Positions 47,480 to 57,788 of a DNA stretch of 64,000 nt are shown here, piece after piece. Every line of letters begins with the position of its first letter. The first letter of the stretch is position 1. The translations under genes and the position numbers were made by a program. The DNA is from an uncultured Alistipes sp. (GTDB lineage Bacteria; Bacteroidota; Bacteroidia; Bacteroidales; Rikenellaceae), in assembly GCA_949283205.1 (NCBI GenBank), contig CASDSD010000003.1, positions 1 to 64,000 on the forward strand, read 5' to 3'. The notes under the pieces were generated by a model that worked only from the letters and a program-made list of their open reading frames with translations, had not been told where the DNA came from and made no database searches.

Positions 47480-48094
47480 TCACAGCGCTATTATTCTCCG
47501 CATCTCGGCCGCGGGGTCGTCGGCGCGCAGCACCGAGCCCGAGAGGGCGATGCCAGAGACGCCCGTAGCCATTATCTGCGGGATGTCGTCGAAGCCGATG
47601 CCGCCGATGGCCACCACGGGGAGCGTGATGCCCTCGTCGCGCATGCGGCCGATGATGTCGCGGTAACCCTCGAGACCGAGTATCGGGCTGAGGTTCTTCT
47701 TCGTGGTAGTGAAGCGGTAGGGGCCGCAGCCGATGTAGTCGGCGCCTGCTGCCGCCAGGGCCGCAACGTCGTCGAAGGTGTTGGCCGTGCCGCCTATGAT
47801 GTATGCCTCGCCGAGACGCCGGCGCGCCTCCACGACGGGCATGTCGTTCTTGCCGAGGTGTACTCCGTGGGCCCGGACGCGCTCGGCAACGGCGACATGG
47901 TCGTCGATGATGAGCGTGGCGCCGCAGGCGTTGCACATTTCGAGCAGCTGCTCCGCGACGGGTATGATCTGCTCCTGCGTGGCCTCCTTCATGCGCAGCT
48001 GTATCCAGCGGCAACCCCCCTCGAGGGCCATGCGTGCCGAGTCGAGGTACGAGTACCGCTCTGTAGAGTGTGTGATGAACTGTACGGGTATCAT
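47480..48094 (-). CDS. thiE: Thiamine phosphate synthase ThiE
   Basis: A 204-residue TIM barrel joining HMP-PP and thiazole phosphate to give thiamine phosphate. Canonical motifs are present: WIQLRMKEA, LIIDDHV, HLGKNDMP, GGTANT, the pyrophosphate loop CGPYRFTTTKKN, and VAIGGIG. This is the orthodox ThiE of the window; the N-terminal half of the fused gene at 41044 is a second, divergent one. It lies 4 bases after thiS. Confidence 0.95.
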   Translation of the reverse strand: MIPVQFITHSTERYSYLDSARMALEGGCRWIQLRMKEATQEQIIPVAEQLLEMCNACGATLIIDDHVAVAERVRAHGVHLGKNDMPVVEARRRLGEAYIIGGTANTFDDVAALAAAGADYIGCGPYRFTTTKKNLSPILGLEGYRDIIGRMRDEGITLPVVAIGGIGFDDIPQIMATGVSGIALSGSVLRADDPAAEMRRIIAL

Positions 48095-48098
48095 GGCT

Positions 48099-48293
48099 CT
48101 ATCCTCCGCAGGCTACGCGTATGACGGTGAGTCTGTCGCCCTCGCAGAGCGTGTGCGAACCCCATTCGGCGCGAGGCAGGACACGGTTGTTCACGGCTAT
48201 GGCCGTCATTTCGGGAAGCCCCATCTCGAGGGCGAGGGCGGCCACGTCGGCGGCGGCCGTCTGCAACGGTTTGTTGTTGACGTAGATTGTCAT
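48099..48293 (-). CDS. thiS: Sulfur carrier protein ThiS
   Basis: A 64-residue ubiquitin-fold carrier ending in ACGG. The C-terminal Gly-Gly receives AMP from ThiF and then sulfur, and feeds ThiG. It is the first gene after the TPP riboswitch. Confidence 0.95.
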   Translation of the reverse strand: MTIYVNNKPLQTAAADVAALALEMGLPEMTAIAVNNRVLPRAEWGSHTLCEGDRLTVIRVACGG

Positions 48294-48365
48294 CGCTTGA
48301 AATGTTTATGTCGTGGGGACAAATGCAACGGGATGGGCTGCGGGCTCACTTGCCGAAGACGATAC

Positions 48366-48437
48366 ACACAATTCCTACGTCAGCGTTAACTGCATCAGGT
48401 TCGAGGGTATGATCTCAGCCCGTGCGGGCACCCCTTT
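48366..48437 (-). promoter_or_regulatory. TPP riboswitch (THI element)
   Basis: On the minus strand GGGGTGC (48428-48434), CTGAGA (48413-48418), ACCTGATG (48393-48400), GTTAACGC (48383-48390) and GTAGGAA (48372-48378) appear in canonical order. It lies about 75 bases before thiS. No clear terminator sits between it and thiS, so control is probably at translation. TAACTTTG at 48453-48460 is a likely -7 box. Confidence 0.97.
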
Positions 48438-48626
48438 GTATTTATCTCTATGCAAAGTTACGCATTTCTTGCGGACGGCGTTGCAAAACGGGGCAAATTT
48501 TTTCCTCACTCGGCAAAAACTTCTTTCCGGCGCCGAAACCCGTATGGGAAAGTACGGCGGAACCGGAATCCCGCCGTACGATAGTTCTCTCTGTGCGCTT
48601 ATAAGGGGGCGCAGTGTGCGTGTGGG

Positions 48627-50486
48627 TTACTTTTGCAACTCCTCCCTCAACCGTTTCTCGGCCGTCGCCGGGTATTCGAGGCCGCGGCGCGTGTCGCGCG
48701 TCCCGTCGCGGCCGATTATCATGTAGAAGGGGAATCCGTCGAATCCAAGTTTTTCGGCAATGGCCTCCATCTGTTCCTCCGTTATGCGGTAGTGCACACC
48801 GTCAAGGTCGGCTATCGTTTTCTTGTATACGGCGATGGGGGAGGATTCGTCGGCTATGTAGAGCCACACGACCTTGTCGGCGAGGCCGCCGCCCTTCAGC
48901 GGCTCGAAATTCTCGAAGCCGACGTGGCACCATGTACACCATGTATTCCAGAAGTCTACGAAGACCACCTTGCCGGCACAGCGCTCGGCGATGGCGTCGA
49001 AGAGCCTGTCGTTGTCGACATCGGGAGTCTGTTCGATGCGTATCCTGCCTTCGGCGGCGGCCGCGGCGGCACGTATCTCCGCATCGGCCGTGAGGCACGC
49101 CTCGCGGAAGAAGGGGTTGGCGAAGCGTTCGAGGCGGGCGCGGCCCTCGTCGGTGAGCCTGTCCGACGAGGCGTCCGAGAAGAGCTGCCAAGCCTCGTCA
49201 TACTCACGGTAGAAGTTGTCTTCGGCCAGCTGCACTTTGTCTGCCCATGCCGGGTCGCACAGTTTTGTCGAGAAGATGAAGTTCAAGCCGTCGATGGCAT
49301 ATTTCATGTCGTCGAAGCCGATAGGGCGCAGCATGCGGCGTATATGTTCGGGAGTGATCTCCTCAGGTTCCGCCTCTGTGCCGTTTGCCGCTTTTGCCGC
49401 GGCCATCATTCTCGGGGCGGAGAAGGCTGTCTGCATGAGTTCCATGTCCAACAGCATCTCGTTATATCGTTTTTGCAGCTCGGTCATGCCGCTGTTGTGC
49501 CGCACGCTGTCGATGGCCGCCGCGTATGCCTGCTCCACCATCGCGGCATAGTCGTCGGCACTTATGCCGGTTTCGGGTCTTACCTCCATTCTGATCTCTT
49601 CCTGCAGGTGCGTGTATGCGTAGTTCAGCGCTGCGTAGCGTCCCGTGGTGTAGGCAGGGCACATATAGTTGAAAAATTGGTATTCGCCGCCCTTCTCTAT
49701 GGCGCGCCGTTCGACGAGGAGGCGTCCCGTTTTGCCCAGATCGAGATATACGTCGGTTGTCTGTCCGGGCTCTATCCATACGTGCGAGTAGACGCCGGCA
49801 TCCTGTAGGGCGCTTATCGACACCTTTATCGTGCCGTACTGCATGAATGAGAATTCTGCCGTGCCGGTTCCCGCATCGGCTTCGGCAGAGAGACTTTCCG
49901 TGGCGCCGAGCAGCGGTTGCATATGCAGGTTCACCGTGCGGGCCATACCTTCGCGGAGCCCCAGCAGATGCACCCTGACCGTAGATGTCCCGCATTTCAG
50001 CACCTGTCCGGGCACTTCGCCGCCGCTGTCGCCGCCGCGCAACTCGTCGGGCAGACCGGCCGGGTATTCCGGATACTTGGCCTTGCCCGTGAGGTCGATG
50101 CCGAAGAGTTTGAATCCGTCGTCACTTTCGATGAAATCCATTGTTTTGCTCTTCATCGGAATAGGCTGAAACGTCATGGTAAACGAAATAAGTCCTGTTT
50201 TCGGGAACTTGACCCATTTGTTCATGGTAAATCCTTCCGCCCTTTTGAAGGCATACGTTTCGTTGCCGGCCTTCAGGATGCTTGTGCTGTCAAGACGCAC
50301 TTTCATATCCGGATACCCGTATAGGTCCACGTGCAGGACCGTTGTGCTGTCTGTCATCTCCACGCGCGGTATGTCCATCGTCATGGATGTGGCGGCCTCG
50401 ATGAGGGGATTGTCCACCTCGCGGTGCGATGGCGCGCAGGCCGCGGCGGCAAGTAGGAGCGCGATGCGCAAATGTCCGGTTCTCAT
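48627..50486 (-). CDS. TlpA-like thioredoxin-fold lipoprotein with CTWC site
   Basis: A 619-residue exported protein. The lipobox is LAAAAC (Cys17). The first 400 or so residues hold beta-rich and helical regions of the type seen in Bacteroidetes TlpA relatives with an N-terminal DUF4369-like part. The C-terminal thioredoxin domain (about 480-619) has VVFVDFWNTWCTWCHVGF, a CxxC site with Thr-Trp between the cysteines, and the cis-Pro in DGFPFYMII. It is probably a periplasmic thiol reductant or disulfide-handling protein. Confidence 0.88.
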   Translation of the reverse strand: MRTGHLRIALLLAAAACAPSHREVDNPLIEAATSMTMDIPRVEMTDSTTVLHVDLYGYPDMKVRLDSTSILKAGNETYAFKRAEGFTMNKWVKFPKTGLISFTMTFQPIPMKSKTMDFIESDDGFKLFGIDLTGKAKYPEYPAGLPDELRGGDSGGEVPGQVLKCGTSTVRVHLLGLREGMARTVNLHMQPLLGATESLSAEADAGTGTAEFSFMQYGTIKVSISALQDAGVYSHVWIEPGQTTDVYLDLGKTGRLLVERRAIEKGGEYQFFNYMCPAYTTGRYAALNYAYTHLQEEIRMEVRPETGISADDYAAMVEQAYAAAIDSVRHNSGMTELQKRYNEMLLDMELMQTAFSAPRMMAAAKAANGTEAEPEEITPEHIRRMLRPIGFDDMKYAIDGLNFIFSTKLCDPAWADKVQLAEDNFYREYDEAWQLFSDASSDRLTDEGRARLERFANPFFREACLTADAEIRAAAAAAEGRIRIEQTPDVDNDRLFDAIAERCAGKVVFVDFWNTWCTWCHVGFENFEPLKGGGLADKVVWLYIADESSPIAVYKKTIADLDGVHYRITEEQMEAIAEKLGFDGFPFYMIIGRDGTRDTRRGLEYPATAEKRLREELQK

Positions 50487-50511
50487 ATATGTCGGGTTTT
50501 GCAGTTGGTTC

Positions 50512-52113
50512 TTAAAAATCCGGTCTGCTCTCGAACGTCATGCGTTCTCCGAGCGTCGGGTGGTCGAACTCAAGGCGTGAGGCGTGCAGGCACAACCGCC
50601 CGCCGCCGCGGCCGTAGATGTCGTCCCCGACAATGGGGCAGCCGAGCCCTGCGGCCGCGGCGGCATGTACCCGCAGCTGGTGCGTGCGCCCCGTAAGCGG
50701 CCGGAAAAGTATGCGCGTGCGGCCGGCCTCGTACCCCGTGACCTCGTATTCCGTCACGGCCGAGCGTCCGTCCTCGGCGACCTTCTGCCGCGGGCGGTTC
50801 TCGTAGTCGAGTTTCAGCGGCAGCGAGATCCTCCCCTCGCTCCGTGCGGGACGGCCTTCGAGCAGCGCGGTATATGCCTTCCCTACAGTGCGGTGTATGA
50901 ACTGCGCCTGCAGCGCGGCATGTGTCTCTTTGTCCTTGGCTATGACCATCAGTCCCGACGTCGACTGGTCGAGACGGTGTACAATGACGGGGCCCGTGAT
51001 GCCGGGCCAGTGATCCCGCGCCCACGCGGCTACCGACCGCACGCCCGACTTGCCCTCCACGGAGAGCATCCCGCCCGGTTTGTTGATGACGGCCAGCCTC
51101 TCGTCCTCCCACACGATGCGGGGTTCGGGCGGCCGTATCTCCAGCAGCGGGTTGGGTTCCACGTCGAGCCCCTGCAGCATGTGCATGAGTATGGGCTTGC
51201 ACTTGCCGATGCAGGCAGGGTAGAACTCGCCGTGGTGGCGAACCTCGCCCGCAGGGGAGTCGCCCCACCAGAATTCGGCCATCGCCACGGGCTTCAGACC
51301 GTGCAGATAGGCATATTGCAGCAGTTTCGGCGCGGCGCACTCGCCCGCACCTGCCGGCGGTACCCGTTGCGGCGTCGGCGCGAACAGCTCGCACAGGTCT
51401 TTTGCCTCGCCGCGGGCGTTGAGCATGCGGAAACGGGCGAAAAGCGCCATCTGCAGGGCTGCCGAACGGCTGTGGCGTTCGCGCCGCATCGCCTCGACAG
51501 CCTCTTCCGATGCCCTGTATTGCGCCTCGGCCTGCTCCGCAGCCTCGTGCAGGCGGCGTTTGAGCCGCTGCAGGTCGGCACGCTCGCGCTGGCTCTCGAG
51601 GATCATCGGCGCGGGATCCTCGCCCGCGGCACGACGCGCGTCGCGCTGTGCCTTCGCCTCCCGCATTGCGGCCTTCGCCTCCTCGATCTCTTCATGTTCA
51701 CGCCGCCGCGCCTCCTCCATGGCGGCTTTCGCGCGCAGGATTCCGTCGCTGTGTTCGGCCGCGGCGATGCGGCGGTTCAACTCCGATATCACGGCCTCGC
51801 CGCGGCGGAAAAGGTCGTCGGGCCGCAGCATGTCGTAGACGGGAGGCACGAAGTATTCGTGGCGGTTGGTGCCTGCAAGATTTCCCGAAAAAGCGGCCAG
51901 AAAACCTATATCGTTCCCCCCGTCCTGCACCACCAGCACGCCGAACATCTTGCCACGCCGTAATTCATCCCGCCAGTCGTCGCGCGAGGCGATATATCGC
52001 TGCACCTCCGAGGCCGCAATGCGGCACAGCGGGTGCGGCACGTAGTGGAAGGGCCACGTGAACAGTCGGGGCAGCGGTATGCCTGTTATATCCTCATGAA
52101 AGCGGTGCAGCAT
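50512..52113 (-). CDS. RluA family pseudouridine synthase with long N-terminal extension
   Basis: 533 residues. The C-terminal 220 residues are the synthase, with the catalytic Asp in VHRLDQSTSGLMV, plus AVINKPGGMLSVEG, GKAYTALLEG and LTGRTHQLRVHAA. The first 300 residues include a charged coiled coil (about 115-215, many Arg, Glu and Ala) and short conserved blocks (FHYVPHPLCR, YACIGKCKPIL-like), as in other long Bacteroidetes members. It modifies uridine in rRNA or tRNA. A TATATTTG element ends only five bases before the chosen ATG. Confidence 0.92.
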   Translation of the reverse strand: MLHRFHEDITGIPLPRLFTWPFHYVPHPLCRIAASEVQRYIASRDDWRDELRRGKMFGVLVVQDGGNDIGFLAAFSGNLAGTNRHEYFVPPVYDMLRPDDLFRRGEAVISELNRRIAAAEHSDGILRAKAAMEEARRREHEEIEEAKAAMREAKAQRDARRAAGEDPAPMILESQRERADLQRLKRRLHEAAEQAEAQYRASEEAVEAMRRERHSRSAALQMALFARFRMLNARGEAKDLCELFAPTPQRVPPAGAGECAAPKLLQYAYLHGLKPVAMAEFWWGDSPAGEVRHHGEFYPACIGKCKPILMHMLQGLDVEPNPLLEIRPPEPRIVWEDERLAVINKPGGMLSVEGKSGVRSVAAWARDHWPGITGPVIVHRLDQSTSGLMVIAKDKETHAALQAQFIHRTVGKAYTALLEGRPARSEGRISLPLKLDYENRPRQKVAEDGRSAVTEYEVTGYEAGRTRILFRPLTGRTHQLRVHAAAAAGLGCPIVGDDIYGRGGGRLCLHASRLEFDHPTLGERMTFESRPDF

Positions 52114-52245
52114 GATACAAATATACGCAATAAAGTTTGGTTGGAGGTGCCGGGAGGCAAAAGATTCCCGTACGCGGCGGCAAAAACCAAAAAGGCACCG
52201 CAGCCGTATGCCGCGATGCCTTTGTCTCAAGTATTGACGGGGCGA

Positions 52246-53565
52246 TTACATGCCCATGTAGCTCTTGATGTAGTGGTGGTGCGACCCGTAACGCTCGAAG
52301 GCGGCGCGGTCGAGCTCCTCCTGTGCCGAGGGGTGCGCGATCGAGATGAGCAGACGGGCACGCTCCTGGAGGCTCTTGCCGTAGAGGTCCACGGCGCCGT
52401 TCTCCGTAACGAACCAGTGGATGTGGTTGCGCGTGGTGACGACACCGGCTCCCGGCAGCAGCTTGTCGACGATCTTCGAGACACCCTTGTTCGTGATCGA
52501 GGGCATGGCGATGATGGCCTTGCCGCCCTTCGAGAGCGAGGCGCCGTAGACGAAGTCTATCTGTCCGCCCACGCCCGACCAGAACTTCGTACCCAGCGAG
52601 TCGGCCGAGACCTGTCCCGTGATGTCGACCTGCAGGGCCGAGTTGATGGCCGTCACGCGGTCGTTCTTCGAGATGATGTAGGGGTCGTTGGTGTAGCCCA
52701 CGTCCTTCATCAGCACACCCGGGTTGTCGTCGATGAAGTCGTATACCTCCTTCGATCCCATCAGGAACGTAGAGACCATCATGCCCTTGTCGATGTTCTT
52801 GGCCTCGCCGTTGATTACGCCCGAGCGTACCAGAGGCAGCACGCCGTCGGCGAACATCTCGGTGTGGATACCCAGATTCTTGTGTCCCTTGAGCTGCGAG
52901 AGCACGGCGTTGGGAATGGCGCCGATACCCATCTGCAGCGTGGCACCGTCCTCGATCAGCTCGGCGCAGTACTTGCCGATCTTGAGCTCCGTCTCGTTGG
53001 GCTCCGAGAAGGGTGCCTCGATCAGCGGCGTGTCGTCGTGTACGAACATGTCGATCTTCGACATGGGGATGATGGCGTCGCCGAACGAACGGGGTACATA
53101 CTTGTTAACCACGGCGATCACCGTCTTGGCGGTCTCCACGGCGGCAAGCGTGGCGTCGACCGAGGTACCGAGCGACACGTATCCGTGCTTGTCGGGCTCC
53201 GAGACCTGTATCATGGCCACGTCGCACGGCACGGCGCCGCAACGGTACAGACGCTGCGTCTCGCTCAGGAAGATGGGAATGTAGTCGGCATAGCCGCTCT
53301 GCGTGACCTTGCGCACGTTGCTGCCCACGAAGAACGAGTCGAGCTGGAACACGCCCTCGAACTTGGGATCGGCATAGGGTGCCGGGCCCTCCGTGTGCAG
53401 GTGGTGTACGTGTACATCGTGCAGCTCGTTGTTCTCGCCGCGCGCGCACATCGCCTTGATGAGACATTGCGGAGCCGAAGCCACCGAGCTGAGGTGTACG
53501 TGATCTCCCGATTTGATGACCTTCACGGCCTCCTCCGCCGTGATGAATTTGATCTGAGTATTCAT
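52246..53565 (-). CDS. Acetyl-CoA hydrolase / 4-hydroxybutyrate CoA-transferase family
   Basis: A 439-residue family I CoA-transferase-like enzyme. Conserved stretches: KSGDHVHLSSVA, HHLHTEGPAPY, GIGAIPNAVLSQL, HTEMFADGVL and the late GVGGQIDFVYGASLSKGGKAIIAMPS. It moves CoA between short-chain acids such as acetate, butyrate or 4-hydroxybutyrate. In gut Bacteroidales it fits acetate/succinate/butyrate fermentation; the exact pair is open. It follows infB after 66 bases. Confidence 0.93.
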   Translation of the reverse strand: MNTQIKFITAEEAVKVIKSGDHVHLSSVASAPQCLIKAMCARGENNELHDVHVHHLHTEGPAPYADPKFEGVFQLDSFFVGSNVRKVTQSGYADYIPIFLSETQRLYRCGAVPCDVAMIQVSEPDKHGYVSLGTSVDATLAAVETAKTVIAVVNKYVPRSFGDAIIPMSKIDMFVHDDTPLIEAPFSEPNETELKIGKYCAELIEDGATLQMGIGAIPNAVLSQLKGHKNLGIHTEMFADGVLPLVRSGVINGEAKNIDKGMMVSTFLMGSKEVYDFIDDNPGVLMKDVGYTNDPYIISKNDRVTAINSALQVDITGQVSADSLGTKFWSGVGGQIDFVYGASLSKGGKAIIAMPSITNKGVSKIVDKLLPGAGVVTTRNHIHWFVTENGAVDLYGKSLQERARLLISIAHPSAQEELDRAAFERYGSHHHYIKSYMGM

Positions 53566-53631
53566 TTCGAGTTTAGTTTGTAGTTTTTATTATAATATTG
53601 CTTTTCCGTAACCGGTACTTGTACTTCGTGT

Positions 53632-56493
53632 TTACTTGCGTTTCACTTCCACCTGGTCGTATCCCTCGATTATGTCGCCCACGCGTATGTCGTTGTACGA
53701 CTCGATGTTGAGGCCGCAGTCCTGTCCCATCGAAACCTCCTTGACATCGTCCTTGAAGCGCTTGAGAGAGCCGAGTTTGCCCGTGTAGATGACGATGCCG
53801 TCGCGGATGACGCGTATCGGGGTCGTGCGCGTGAGCTTGCCCTCGCGTACCACGCAGCCGGCAACGGTGCCAACCTTCGAGATCTTGAATATCTCCATAA
53901 CCTCGATCGTACATACGATAACCTCCTTCATCACGGGTTCGAGCATACCCTCGATGGCATCCTTGATGTCGTTGATGGCATCGTAGATGATCGAATAGAG
54001 GCGTATCTCGATCTCCTCCTTCTCGGCGGTCTTGCGCGCCGCGGCCGAGGGGCGTACCTGGAAGCCCACGATAATGGCATTCGAGGCGGCGGCCAGCAAT
54101 ACGTCCGACTCCGAGATCTGTCCTACGGCGGCGTGGATGACGTTCACCTGTACGGTCTCCTTCGAGAGCTTGATGAGTGAGCCGGCCATGGCCTCCACCG
54201 ATCCGTCCACATCGCCCTTGACAATGATGTTGAGCTCCTTGAACGACCCGATGGCGATGCGGCGGCCGATCTCGTCGAGCGTGATGTGCTTCTGCGTCAT
54301 GATGCCCTGCATGCGCTGCAGCTGCTCGCGCTTGTTGGCTATCTCGCGCGCCGAGCGGTCGTCGTCCATGACGTTGAAGTTGTCGCCCGCCTGGGGTGCG
54401 CCGTTGAGTCCCAGCACCTGTACCGGCGTCGAGGGCCCTGCCGAGGTAACCTTCTTGCCGTTCTCGTCGAACATGGCCTTCACACGGCCCGTGTAGGTTC
54501 CCGAGAGAAGCACGTCGCCCACGTGGAGCGTGCCGCTCTGTACCATGATCGTGGCAACATAGCCGCGCCCCTTGTCGAGCGTCGACTCGATAACCGTGCC
54601 CTGCGCCTTCTTGTTGGGATTGGCCTTCAGGTCGAGCATCTCCGCCTCCAGCAGCACCTTCTCGAGCAGCTTGTCGAGGTTGATGCCCTTCTTGGCCGAT
54701 ATGTCCTGGCTCTGGTATTTGCCGCCCCACTCCTCGACAAGATAGTTCATCTGCGCCAGCTGCTCCTTGATGTGGTCGGGGTTGGCGCCCGGCTTGTCGA
54801 TCTTGTTTATGGCGAATACCATGGGCACGCCTGCCGCCTGCGCATGGTTGATGGCCTCCACCGTCTGCGGCATGACGTTGTCGTCGGCCGCAACGATGAT
54901 GATGGCAACGTCGGTGATCTTCGCTCCGCGGGCGCGCATTGCCGTGAAGGCTTCGTGTCCCGGGGTGTCGAGGAAGGTGATCTTCTGTCCGTTGAGGTTC
55001 ACCGAGTAGGCGCCGATGTGCTGCGTGATGCCGCCGGCCTCGCCCTCGATGACGTTGGTCTTGCGGATGTTGTCCAGCAGCGAGGTCTTACCGTGGTCGA
55101 CGTGTCCCATGACCGTCACGATGGGCGGGCGCGGAACCATGTCCTCCTCGTTGTCGGCCTCGGTCTCGATCGCCTCCTGGATGTCCACCGAGACGAACTC
55201 GACCTTGAAGCCGAACTCCTCGGCGACCACGACCAGAGCCTCGGCATCGAGACGCTGGTTGATCGACACCATGAGTCCGAGGTTCATGCAGGCCGAGATA
55301 ACCTCCATGGGCGATACGTTCATCATCGTGGCCAGCTCGCTCACCGTGACGAACTCCGTAACCTTGAGGATCGAACGCTCCTGCTGTTCGCGCTCCATCT
55401 CCTCGCTCATCTTCTCGCGGATCTCCTCACGCTTCTCCTTGCGGTACTTGGCGCCCTTGCTCTTGGTGCCTTTCGACGTGAGGCGGGCCAGCGTATCCTT
55501 TATCTGCTTCGATACCTCCTCGTCGCTCACTTCGGGGCGTACGATGGGCTTGGGCTGGTGTTTCTGGTGCTTGTTCTTGTTGCGGCGGCCATCGCCGGGC
55601 TTGGGCTGCGCTCCGGCATTGGCACTGGCGTTGCCGCCCTGCTGCTGACCCTTGCCCTGGGCGCTGCGATCCGGCTGCCGTCCCTGCTGTCCGCTCTTGC
55701 CGTTGGCCTTGTTTATGTCCACCTTCTCCTTGTCCAGGCGCTTGCGCTTGTGACGGCCTCCCGGGACGATGTTCGACACGTCCATCGTGCCGAGAATCTG
55801 CGGACCGGCCAGCTGCGTATGGTTCGGACGGAAGATGTTGTCCTCGCGCTTGGGCGCCTCGGGTTCGGCGTCGGGTTGCGGCGCGGGTGTCGGCTCGGTA
55901 TCGCGGTCCGCCGCAGCAGGCGTACTCTCCACAGCCTCCGGCTCGGGACTCGTCTCGGCAGCGGGTGTCTCGACGGCGGGATTTGCCGTCTCGGCTGCGG
56001 CAGGCCGCACTGCAGCTTCCGCCTCCGCCGCAGGCGTGGGCCTCTCCGGCTCGGGTCTCTCCTCCGCAACCTTCGGCTCGGGCCTCTCCTCCGCTACGGG
56101 CTGGGGCTGAGGCGCGGGCGCCGGTTTCTTCTTCGGCTCGAGGTCGATCTTGCCCAGAATCTTGGGCTGCGGAATCTCGTCCTTGACGCTGATGACGTTG
56201 CTCTTGATTATGACCTCCTGTTCGTCGGCCTTGTCGGCCTTGTTGCCCTCGTCGAGCGTGACCGTGGTCTGCTTGAGCGCTATGCGCTCGCGTATGCTGT
56301 CGCGTTCGTTGCCCGTGATGGTGCGGTTGGAGCCGAACTCCTTCTCCAGAACGGCATATACCTCGGGACTTACCAGCGAACCGGATCCCTCGACATTGAT
56401 GCCCTTCTTGAGCAGGAAGTCCATGATGGTGTTGAGTCCCACCTTGAACTCCTTCGCTACCTGGATGAGCCTTAATTTCCTGTTATTTATCAT
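53632..56493 (-). CDS. infB: Translation initiation factor IF-2
   Basis: A 953-residue GTPase that places initiator tRNA on the 30S subunit. The N-terminal IF2_N region is followed by a low-complexity Pro/Glu/Ala stretch (about 90-230) and a Lys/Gln-rich linker. The G domain starts at [13 protein letters not shown] and has DTPGHEAF and NKIDK. Domains II-IV follow ([15 protein letters not shown]). It is the last gene of the rimP-nusA-infB operon. Confidence 0.98.
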   Translation of the reverse strand: MINNRKLRLIQVAKEFKVGLNTIMDFLLKKGINVEGSGSLVSPEVYAVLEKEFGSNRTITGNERDSIRERIALKQTTVTLDEGNKADKADEQEVIIKSNVISVKDEIPQPKILGKIDLEPKKKPAPAPQPQPVAEERPEPKVAEERPEPERPTPAAEAEAAVRPAAAETANPAVETPAAETSPEPEAVESTPAAADRDTEPTPAPQPDAEPEAPKREDNIFRPNHTQLAGPQILGTMDVSNIVPGGRHKRKRLDKEKVDINKANGKSGQQGRQPDRSAQGKGQQQGGNASANAGAQPKPGDGRRNKNKHQKHQPKPIVRPEVSDEEVSKQIKDTLARLTSKGTKSKGAKYRKEKREEIREKMSEEMEREQQERSILKVTEFVTVSELATMMNVSPMEVISACMNLGLMVSINQRLDAEALVVVAEEFGFKVEFVSVDIQEAIETEADNEEDMVPRPPIVTVMGHVDHGKTSLLDNIRKTNVIEGEAGGITQHIGAYSVNLNGQKITFLDTPGHEAFTAMRARGAKITDVAIIIVAADDNVMPQTVEAINHAQAAGVPMVFAINKIDKPGANPDHIKEQLAQMNYLVEEWGGKYQSQDISAKKGINLDKLLEKVLLEAEMLDLKANPNKKAQGTVIESTLDKGRGYVATIMVQSGTLHVGDVLLSGTYTGRVKAMFDENGKKVTSAGPSTPVQVLGLNGAPQAGDNFNVMDDDRSAREIANKREQLQRMQGIMTQKHITLDEIGRRIAIGSFKELNIIVKGDVDGSVEAMAGSLIKLSKETVQVNVIHAAVGQISESDVLLAAASNAIIVGFQVRPSAAARKTAEKEEIEIRLYSIIYDAINDIKDAIEGMLEPVMKEVIVCTIEVMEIFKISKVGTVAGCVVREGKLTRTTPIRVIRDGIVIYTGKLGSLKRFKDDVKEVSMGQDCGLNIESYNDIRVGDIIEGYDQVEVKRK

Positions 56494-56521
56494 ATGTTGT
56501 CCTCCGTTTTATCCGTTATAA

Positions 56522-57754
56522 CTACTCTTCAAACTCGGCCTTGAGTATCTCCACGACCTTCTCGGCCTGCTCGATCTCCAGGTCGGCACGCGTGGCGATC
56601 TCCTCGACGGGGAGTTCCAGAACGCTCTTGGCGGTATCGCAGCCCGCACTCTTCAGGGCCTCGATAACCCACGGTTCGATCTCGTCGGCGAACTCCGACA
56701 ACGCTACGTCTTCCTCCTCGATCTCGCGGTAGACGTCTATGTCGTATCCCGTGAGCATCTTCGACAGACGGATGTTCAGACCGCCCTTGCCGATGGCCAG
56801 CGACACCTGGTCCGGCTTGAGGTATACCGATGCTGTCTTGCGCTCCTCGTCGATGGTGATGCTCGAGATCTTGGCCGGGTTGAGCGAACGCTGTATCATC
56901 AGCTGCGGGTTCGAGGTGTAGTTCACCACGTCGATGTTCTCGTTGCGCAGCTCCTTGACGATGGTGTATATTCGCGATCCCTTCATGCCGACACATGCGC
57001 CGACGGGGTCGATGCGGTCGTCGTACGACTCCACGGCCACCTTCGCCCTCTCGCCCGGGATACGGACGATCTTCTTGATGGTGATCAGACCGTCGAAGAT
57101 CTCGGGCACCTCCTGCTCGAAGAGGCGCTCGAGGAACTGGTTGGCCGTGCGCGATAGAATGATGCGCGGCTGGTTGTTGTTCATCTCGACGCTCTTGACA
57201 ATGGCCTTGATGGTGTCGCCCTTGCGGTAGAAGTCGTTGGGTATCTGCTCGCTCTTGGGCAGGATGAGCTCGTTGTCCTCGTCGTCGAGGATGAGCACCT
57301 CGCGTTTCCATACCTGGTAGACCTCGCCCGTGATGATTTCGCCCACCTTCTGCGAGTACTTCTCATAGAGGTTTGCCTTCTCGAGGTCGAGCAGGCGCGA
57401 GGCGAGGTTCTGGCGCAGCGACAGCACGGCACGGCGGCCGAACTGGTTCATCTTGATCTGGTCGGTGTACTCGTCGCCCACCTCGTATGTGGGGTCGATG
57501 GCCTTCACCTCCGACACGGCGATCTGCGTGTTGGGGTTCTCGACGGCGCCGTCCTCGACCACCTCGCGGTTGCGCCAGATCTCAAGGTCGCCCTTCTCGG
57601 GGTTGATGATGACGTCGAAATTCTCGTCGCTCTCGAACTGCTTCTGCAGGGCGTGGCGGAAGACATCCTCCAGAACGCCGATCATGGTTGCCTTGTCGAT
57701 GTTTTTCAGCTCCTTGAACTCAGCGAAATTGCTGATGAGATTTAAGTTTTCCAT
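56522..57754 (-). CDS. nusA: Transcription termination/antitermination factor NusA
   Basis: 410 residues. N-terminal RNA-polymerase-binding domain, an S1 domain near 135-200 (GEIITGEVYQV), two KH domains (VGACVGMKGSRI and LAIGKGGLNIRL), and a C-terminal acidic helical part. It lacks the long AR repeats of E. coli NusA, as usual for the phylum. The order rimP-nusA-infB is conserved. Confidence 0.98.
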   Translation of the reverse strand: MENLNLISNFAEFKELKNIDKATMIGVLEDVFRHALQKQFESDENFDVIINPEKGDLEIWRNREVVEDGAVENPNTQIAVSEVKAIDPTYEVGDEYTDQIKMNQFGRRAVLSLRQNLASRLLDLEKANLYEKYSQKVGEIITGEVYQVWKREVLILDDEDNELILPKSEQIPNDFYRKGDTIKAIVKSVEMNNNQPRIILSRTANQFLERLFEQEVPEIFDGLITIKKIVRIPGERAKVAVESYDDRIDPVGACVGMKGSRIYTIVKELRNENIDVVNYTSNPQLMIQRSLNPAKISSITIDEERKTASVYLKPDQVSLAIGKGGLNIRLSKMLTGYDIDVYREIEEEDVALSEFADEIEPWVIEALKSAGCDTAKSVLELPVEEIATRADLEIEQAEKVVEILKAEFEE

Positions 57755-57788
57755 TTGTGAATCTTTTTTATCTATTTTTCGTTCGTTG

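Noticed and set aside
48313..48726. Plus-strand open frame over the TPP riboswitch
   Set aside because: The region is explained by the riboswitch on the other strand; the translation has no motif and crosses into the TlpA-like gene.
54286..56475. A 729-codon plus-strand frame opposite infB
   Set aside because: Antisense shadow; rich in Arg, Val, Leu and His with no domain structure.
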